Shown here piece after piece: positions 24,251 through 27,958 of a stretch of 27,958 bases of DNA; the first letter of the stretch is position 1, and each line of letters starts with the position of its first letter. Under the pieces are notes generated by a model. That model was not told the origin of the DNA. It worked only from the letters and a program-made list of their open reading frames with translations, and searched no databases. The DNA comes from JACKCP01 sp051744925 (GTDB lineage Bacteria > Desulfobacterota > Desulfobacteria > Desulfobacterales > JACKCP01), in assembly GCA_051744925.1 (NCBI GenBank), contig JBNJDM010000025.1, positions 1 through 27,958 of the forward strand. Direction: 5' to 3'. The translations under genes and the position numbers were made by a program.

Positions 24251-24546
24251 TATTAACTCCTGTAAACTTTACTCAATATTATTTAAATTTTATGATCACA
24301 AAATCCAAATTAAGTTATCATAAGAAACATGCAGATACAAGTCTTATATAATAACAAAAGATCAAAAAACAAATATCTGTTTTCTGTTCTCTGCATTTTA
24401 ATCTGAATAAAGCATGTTTAAGTCTTTTGAAAAGTTCAAGCATGCCTGTTTTAAATTTTAATTATCAGATTTGATAATAATTTCCAGACTTTTTTAAAAT
24501 ATTATTTAAAAAAATTTTTGATCTGAATCCTTATTCAATAAAAAGC
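24251..24546. other. Divergent intergenic region, rpmF to ribB
   Basis: No gene. A perfect inverted repeat ATTATCA-GATT-TGATAAT lies at 24461-24478 and is operator-like, but its factor cannot be named. I found no convincing rpmF promoter; the ribB promoter begins just to the right. Confidence 0.4.
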
Positions 24547-24575
24547 TTGACATAAACCCATGTTTAAACTTTACT
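24547..24575 (+). promoter_or_regulatory. Promoter of the FMN riboswitch-ribB unit
   Basis: TTGACA (24547-24552), 17-base spacer, TTTACT (24570-24575; 4/6). Transcription from here would begin a few bases before the riboswitch aptamer. Confidence 0.7.
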
Positions 24576-24585
24576 CATAAATCAA

Positions 24586-24727
24586 TATTCTCAGGGCGGG
24601 GTGAAACTCCCCACCGGCGGTGATTCTAAGTATTAGAAAAGCCCGCGAGCGCCTTATTATCAATAAGGGTCAAGCAGATTCGGTGAAACTCCGAAGCCGA
24701 CGGTTAAAGTCCGGATGGAAGAGGATA
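24586..24727 (+). promoter_or_regulatory. FMN riboswitch (RFN element)
   Basis: Conserved RFN segments occur in order: AGGGCGGGGTGAAACTCCCC, ACCGGCGGTGATT, AGCCCGCGAGCGCC, GCAGATTCGGTGAAACTCCG, GCCGACGGTTAAAGTCCGGA and GGAAGAGGATA. Helix P1 is TATTCTC (24586-24592) with GAGGATA (24721-24727), including one G-U pair. The aptamer binds flavin mononucleotide. It is followed by a terminator hairpin and ribB, so FMN is expected to switch ribB off. Confidence 0.97.
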
Positions 24728-24756
24728 ATTTTTACAGATTCAAACCTGTTCTATAA

Positions 24757-24794
24757 CTGTTTCTGCATTTTGCAAAAACAGCCCCTCTTTTTTT
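24757..24794 (+). terminator. Riboswitch expression-platform terminator
   Basis: CTGTTT-C-TGCA pairs with TGCA-A-AAACAG (24757-24781), followed by CCCCTC and a T-run (24788-24794). It lies between the aptamer and ribB. AGAGG at the aptamer 3' edge can pair with CCTCT next to the T-run, a possible antiterminator. Confidence 0.75.
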
Positions 24795-24834
24795 GCCCTG
24801 ATTCATGAAAATTTTAAATTTGAAGGAGCTTAAC

Positions 24835-25479
24835 ATGAATCAGACTTTATTATCCAGATTCGGAACCCCCATTGAAAGAGCTGAAAAAGGAATCAAAGCT
24901 ATTTCAGCAGGTAAAGGGGTTCTTGTAACAGACAATGAAAACCGTGAAAACGAAGGCGATCTTATTTTTTCAGCAGAAAATCTTAATACTGAACAGATGG
25001 CCATGCTGATAAGAGAGTGCAGCGGAATTGTATGTCTTTGTATTACAGAAGAAAAAACAAAATCCCTTGATCTTCCCATGATGGTTGAAAAAAACTCAAG
25101 CAGATTCCAGACAGCCTTCACAATCTCCATAGAAGCTGCAAAAGGTGTAACAACAGGTGTTTCAGCCCAGGACAGAGTTACCACCATAAAAGCTGCTGTT
25201 TCAGACAATGCACTGCCCGAAGACATAAAAAGCCCGGGACATGTTTTTCCTTTAAAATCAAAACCTGGCGGAGTACTTGAAAGAGAAGGACATACTGAAG
25301 CAACAACAGATCTGTGCAGACTTGCAGGCTTAAAACCTTACGGAGTTTTATGCGAACTCACAAACCCCGACGGCACAATGGCAAGAACACCTGAAATTAT
25401 TGAATTTGCAGAAAAAAACAATATACCCGTTCTGACTGTAGATGATATTATACAGTACAGAAAAGAAAAAAACATATAA
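24835..25479 (+). CDS. ribB: 3,4-dihydroxy-2-butanone 4-phosphate synthase (stand-alone)
   Basis: Makes the four-carbon unit of riboflavin from ribulose 5-phosphate. The start is ATG 24835, with AAGGAG at 24823-24828; an in-frame ATG at 24805 has no ribosome site. The 214 residues begin MNQTLLSRFGTP and align with E. coli RibB essentially from the first residue to the last, including PMMVE, EAAKGVTTGVSAQDR, H136 in SPGHVFPL, H153 in EGHTEATTDL and LCELTNPDGTMAR. The metal-site segment is ENRENEGD. It is much closer to the gammaproteobacterial enzyme than to the RibB half of RibBA in this window. It is controlled by the FMN riboswitch upstream and is probably monocistronic. Confidence 0.96.
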   Translation: MNQTLLSRFGTPIERAEKGIKAISAGKGVLVTDNENRENEGDLIFSAENLNTEQMAMLIRECSGIVCLCITEEKTKSLDLPMMVEKNSSRFQTAFTISIEAAKGVTTGVSAQDRVTTIKAAVSDNALPEDIKSPGHVFPLKSKPGGVLEREGHTEATTDLCRLAGLKPYGVLCELTNPDGTMARTPEIIEFAEKNNIPVLTVDDIIQYRKEKNI

Positions 25480-25493
25480 AACTCAAACCATTT

Positions 25494-25520
25494 ATAAGCG
25501 TGAACCTGCTTCACGCTTAT
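25494..25520 (+). other. Stem-loop downstream of ribB
   Basis: Perfect 11-bp stem ATAAGCGTGAA / TTCACGCTTAT with a CCTGC loop, 14 bases after the ribB stop. No U-tract follows, so it may protect the mRNA 3' end or act as a weak terminator. Confidence 0.55.
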
Positions 25521-25573
25521 GCTTCAACAATAAAATCAATTTTACACCAGCCTTAACCAACAAATACATAATT

Positions 25574-25610
25574 TGGCAGAAAAAACAGGTTTCGTTCATT
25601 AACTTCTTAA
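25574..25610 (+). repeat. Possible decayed end of the palindromic element
   Basis: GGCAGAAAAAACAGGTTTCG followed by TTCATTAACTTCTTA resembles the right end of the element (GCAAAAAAGGCAGTTTTCG, TTCAGCAACTATTTA) with several changes. It lies in the ribB-gltX gap. The rest of that gap shows a TATAAT-like box at 25634-25639 without a good -35. Confidence 0.35.
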
Positions 25611-25691
25611 ACATTCCTTGCAAACTTTTAATATATAATGATAAATAAAACGCTTATAATTTTTTAAAATAAAATAATCAGGAAAAATATT

Positions 25692-27086
25692 ATGGATAAT
25701 AAAATAACAACAAGATTTCCCCCTAGCCCAACAGGAACGCTACATGTTGGCGGCGCAAGAACAGCAATTTACAACTGGCTTTATGCAAGGGCAAACAAAG
25801 GAAAATTCATATTAAGATTTGAAGATACAGACAGAGAAAGATCTACAAAAGAATCTGAAGAAGAGATTTTAAAAGCCATGGAATGGCTTGGACTCGATTA
25901 TGATGAAGGCCCTTTTTATCAGACTCAAAGATTTGATGAATATCAGAAATATGCAGATATTCTTATAGAAAAAGGTCTTGCCTACTACTGCACCTGCACC
26001 CAGGAAGAAGTTGAAGCAATGAGGGAAAAGGCAAAGGAAGAAGGCAGAAAACCTAAATACGACGGTAAATGCCGGGACAAAGGCCTTAAAAAGACTGACA
26101 ATGCTGTTTTAAGAATAAAATCGCCTGCAGCAGGAAGCTGCATAATAAAAGATATAATAAAAGGAAACATCTCTGTTCCCTATGAAGAGCTTGACGATTT
26201 TATAATACAGAGAAGCGACGGAAGTTTTACATACAATTTTGCAGTAACAATAGATGACCTTACAATGGGAGTAAACCCGATAATAAGAGGCGACGACCAT
26301 GTAAGCAACACGCCAAAGCAGATTGTTATATACGAAGCTCTTGGAGAGCATGTGCCGGAATTTGGTCATGTTCCAATGGTTCTTGGTGAAGACAAAAAAA
26401 GGCTCAGCAAAAGACACGGAGCAATGAGCATTCTTCAGTACAAAGAAGAAGGCTTTCTTCCTGATGCTGTTATAAACTATCTTGTAAGACTTGGATGGTC
26501 ATACGGAGACCAGGAGTTTTTTACAAGGGATGAGCTAACAGAAAAATTCTCACTTAATAATATTGGTAAATCCCCAGGTGTATTCGACCCTGAAAAAATG
26601 CTCAGCATAAACGCAGAACATATAATGAACAGTGATGATAGCTATCTTGCAGAACTTTTATCTCCTGAATTTGCAAAAGATCAGCCTGAAAAGCTTAAAA
26701 CTGCAGTAAGCGTTTACAAATCAAGGGCAAAAACACTTGTTGAGCTTGAAGATTCAATAAAAGTCTATTTTACTGACGCTTTTGAATATGCTCAAAAAGC
26801 TGCAAAAGACAATCTTAAGGTATCTGCAGCTGAATATCTTGAAGATTTAAAAAACAGACTTGAAGCATTATCAGATTTTGACCACGATTCCATAGATCAG
26901 GCTTTTAACTCTGTATTAAAAGACCATGAAATAAAATTCCCAAAGCTTGCAAAACCTTTAAGAGTTGCTCTTACAGGAATTGCCCACGGAGCAGGAATAC
27001 ACGAAACTCTTGATCTCATGGGAAAAGAAGAAACACTTAAAAGAATAGACAAAGCTGTTGTCTGGATTAAAGAAAACAGAGGTTAA
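25692..27086 (+). CDS. gltX: Glutamyl-tRNA synthetase
   Basis: Charges tRNA-Glu, and in many bacteria lacking GlnRS also tRNA-Gln before amidation by GatCAB. It is a class I enzyme of 464 residues. The HIGH motif is HVGG (18-21) in PSPTGTLHVGGARTA and the KMSKS motif is RLSKR (237-241). The zinc-site spacing C100-x-C102-x24-C127 matches E. coli, but the fourth position (129) is Asp rather than His, so zinc binding is uncertain. The start has AGGA about 9 bases upstream. The next feature is tRNA-Gln(CUG), 48 bases after the stop. From sequence alone I cannot decide whether the enzyme discriminates between the two tRNAs. Confidence 0.96.
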   Translation: MDNKITTRFPPSPTGTLHVGGARTAIYNWLYARANKGKFILRFEDTDRERSTKESEEEILKAMEWLGLDYDEGPFYQTQRFDEYQKYADILIEKGLAYYCTCTQEEVEAMREKAKEEGRKPKYDGKCRDKGLKKTDNAVLRIKSPAAGSCIIKDIIKGNISVPYEELDDFIIQRSDGSFTYNFAVTIDDLTMGVNPIIRGDDHVSNTPKQIVIYEALGEHVPEFGHVPMVLGEDKKRLSKRHGAMSILQYKEEGFLPDAVINYLVRLGWSYGDQEFFTRDELTEKFSLNNIGKSPGVFDPEKMLSINAEHIMNSDDSYLAELLSPEFAKDQPEKLKTAVSVYKSRAKTLVELEDSIKVYFTDAFEYAQKAAKDNLKVSAAEYLEDLKNRLEALSDFDHDSIDQAFNSVLKDHEIKFPKLAKPLRVALTGIAHGAGIHETLDLMGKEETLKRIDKAVVWIKENRG

Positions 27087-27093
27087 AAAATTC

Positions 27094-27122
27094 TTGACAA
27101 TGTGCTAAGATAAAGCTAAAAG
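27094..27122 (+). promoter_or_regulatory. Promoter of tRNA-Gln
   Basis: TTGACA (27094-27099), a 17-base spacer and TAAAAG (27117-27122; 4/6). The mature tRNA begins 12 bases after the -10 box, suitable for a short 5' leader. Confidence 0.6.
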
Positions 27123-27134
27123 TTTTTTCGTTCC

Positions 27135-27208
27135 TGAGGGATGGTCTAATGGTAAGACGGCGGACTCTGACTCCGCTTATCGGGGTTCGAATCCCTGTCC
27201 CTCAGCCA
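27135..27208 (+). tRNA. tRNA-Gln (anticodon CTG)
   Basis: The acceptor TGAGGGA pairs with TCCCTCA, discriminator G, encoded CCA at 27206-27208. The anticodon stem GCGGA/TCCGC encloses loop CTCTGAC with anticodon CTG. The T arm contains GGTTCGAATCC. 74 bases including CCA. It has its own promoter and terminator and lies directly downstream of gltX. Confidence 0.96.
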
Positions 27209-27217
27209 ACAGTTTAT

Positions 27218-27253
27218 AAGGCTTTCGGAGTTTTCTCCGTGAGCCTTTTTTTA
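27218..27253 (+). terminator. Terminator of tRNA-Gln
   Basis: AAGGCT and GGAG pair with CTCC and AGCCTT around a TTTT loop, followed by a T-run. The 144 bases between here and the fic remnant contain only a weak CTACCT/AGGTAG inverted repeat (27326-27354). Confidence 0.85.
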
Positions 27254-27397
27254 TTCTATAAGGTTTATATACGCTTAATTAACAATAAGAACTCTTGCCT
27301 GCATGACTTTCCATGTTGTTTTACACTACCTGCCTTTGACATTGGAAAAGGTAGATAACACTTTTAAATATAACCCTTCGCTTCTCACCAATGCCTT

Positions 27398-27854
27398 TTA
27401 TAGCTCAGTATCACCAAGATCCTCAGCTTTATAAACAGTATATCCTTCATAATGATAACTTGCATCAATACCTTTTAAGTAGACTGTCGGATCGTTAATT
27501 TTATCTGTTAATGCCTGTTTCAGTAGTACTTTAATTTCAACATCTTTAATGGGGCATGATTCCATGGCAAGAAGATAATCATTCTTATCCACGCGGCTCC
27601 AGTCAATAATTTTGCCAAGCTCTTTTTTTAAAATCAAATCAAGCCATATTTACAGTACGGATTTTAGCTGCAAACTCATAAATATCACCAAAAAGGTGGA
27701 GGTGAATCTCTGCCAAAGCATGAAAACTTCCTGGTTCCAACTTATCAAGATAACCACTGGTAAAAAGTTTTACGGCTTTTGTCTTACTGATTTTTTCTTC
27801 AGCTCTGGCCAATTCAGCAGCATCGCTGATACCCAATTTATTTTCTAAAACCAT
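27398..27854 (-). pseudogene. Fic-family protein gene broken by internal deletion
   Basis: Two abutting fragments of one Fic-domain protein, in different frames. The first (27639-27854, 71 residues, start ATG 27854 with GGAG upstream) carries the N-terminal part: LENKLGISDAAELARAEEKI, SFHALAEIHLHLFGDIYEFA and KIRTVNMA, then TGA. The second (to 27398) carries the C-terminal part: DLILKKELGKIIDW, YLLAMESCPIKDVEIKVLL and LTDKINDPTVYLKGIDASYH. The segment expected between them, KGNFRF through the HPFxxGNGR catalytic motif, is absent. By comparison with the family about 70 residues are lost, with a frameshift at the junction near 27640. Fic enzymes transfer AMP to target proteins, so this copy should be inactive. 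Both remaining parts are well conserved, suggesting a recent event. Confidence 0.85.
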
Positions 27855-27873
27855 AAACGGATCTCCAAAAAAT

Positions 27874-27958
27874 TTACTTTTTCTTTTTTCTATTGGCCTT
27901 TTTTGATTTTTTTGACTGCTTCCTTTTTGCTTTGGCCTTTTTATTCGATTTATTATTA
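27874..27958 (-). CDS. Lysine-rich C-terminal end of an unidentified protein (partial)
   Basis: An open frame entering from the right edge, 27 codons plus TAA, ending 19 bases before the fic start. The visible part is almost entirely K, R, A, S, N and Q (for example KAKRKQSKKSKKANRKKKK). The family cannot be recognised. Position and spacing would suit a small partner gene of fic, but A-rich DNA can also give such a tail by chance. Confidence 0.35.
   Translation of the reverse strand, partial: NNKSNKKAKAKRKQSKKSKKANRKKKK

Noticed and set aside
24805..24837. Upstream ATG as the ribB start
   Set aside because: No ribosome-binding site before it, whereas AAGGAG is six bases before ATG 24835, where the protein begins exactly as E. 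coli RibB does.

Overview
The window is an AT-rich stretch of bacterial chromosome, mostly housekeeping genes. Gene content and order (an rpmF-acpP-fabF-rpiB-glyA block followed by dCMP deaminase-nrdR-ribD-ribE-ribBA-ribH-nusB, an archaeal/eukaryotic-type prolyl-tRNA synthetase, a PurN with a long insertion, BamD, a chemoreceptor with a CZB-like sensor and a YuxH-type EAL-HDOD protein) fit a Gram-negative, probably anaerobic member of Desulfobacterota, most likely Desulfobacterales. This placement rests on recognised families, not on a search.

Layout. Bases 1-5000 hold the end of a TraB-family membrane protein, a chemoreceptor, purN and an EAL-HDOD regulator. Bases 5000-7150 are a compact operon, trxA-trxB-bamD, with a clear promoter and terminator. 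Then come rpmB with a structured leader, a bifunctional (p)ppGpp enzyme, proS, ispG and an MltF-like lytic transglycosylase. Bases 14932-24250 are a long minus-strand array. From rpmF it supplies acyl carrier protein and ketoacyl synthase, RpiB, GlyA, dCMP deaminase and NrdR (one-carbon and deoxynucleotide supply), then the whole riboflavin pathway (RibD, RibE, RibBA, RibH), NusB and a metallo-beta-lactamase-fold hydrolase. At 24547-25479 a plus-strand unit has a promoter, an FMN riboswitch, a terminator and a second, stand-alone ribB that closely resembles the E. coli enzyme. gltX follows, then tRNA-Gln(CUG) with its own promoter and terminator, then a fic gene broken by an internal deletion.

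The least ordinary feature is a family of interspersed palindromic elements. Two full 144-bp copies (2412-2555 and, inverted, 11629-11772) differ at only 2 positions by my alignment. A 100-bp deleted copy lies at 14835-14934, partial copies abut two of these in tandem, and weaker remnants are visible elsewhere. Each full copy is a register-perfect imperfect palindrome bounded by TAGT...ACTA, so TA flanks both sides. This suggests an ERIC-like or MITE-like element, possibly of the IS630/Tc1 type. A second item is a GC-rich, stem-closed island at 13231-13317 ahead of the MltF-like gene, a candidate structured RNA or regulatory element. I see no CRISPR array, phage module, intact transposase or multi-gene defence system. 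The only accessory region is the right edge, with the fic remnant and a lysine-rich partial reading frame.
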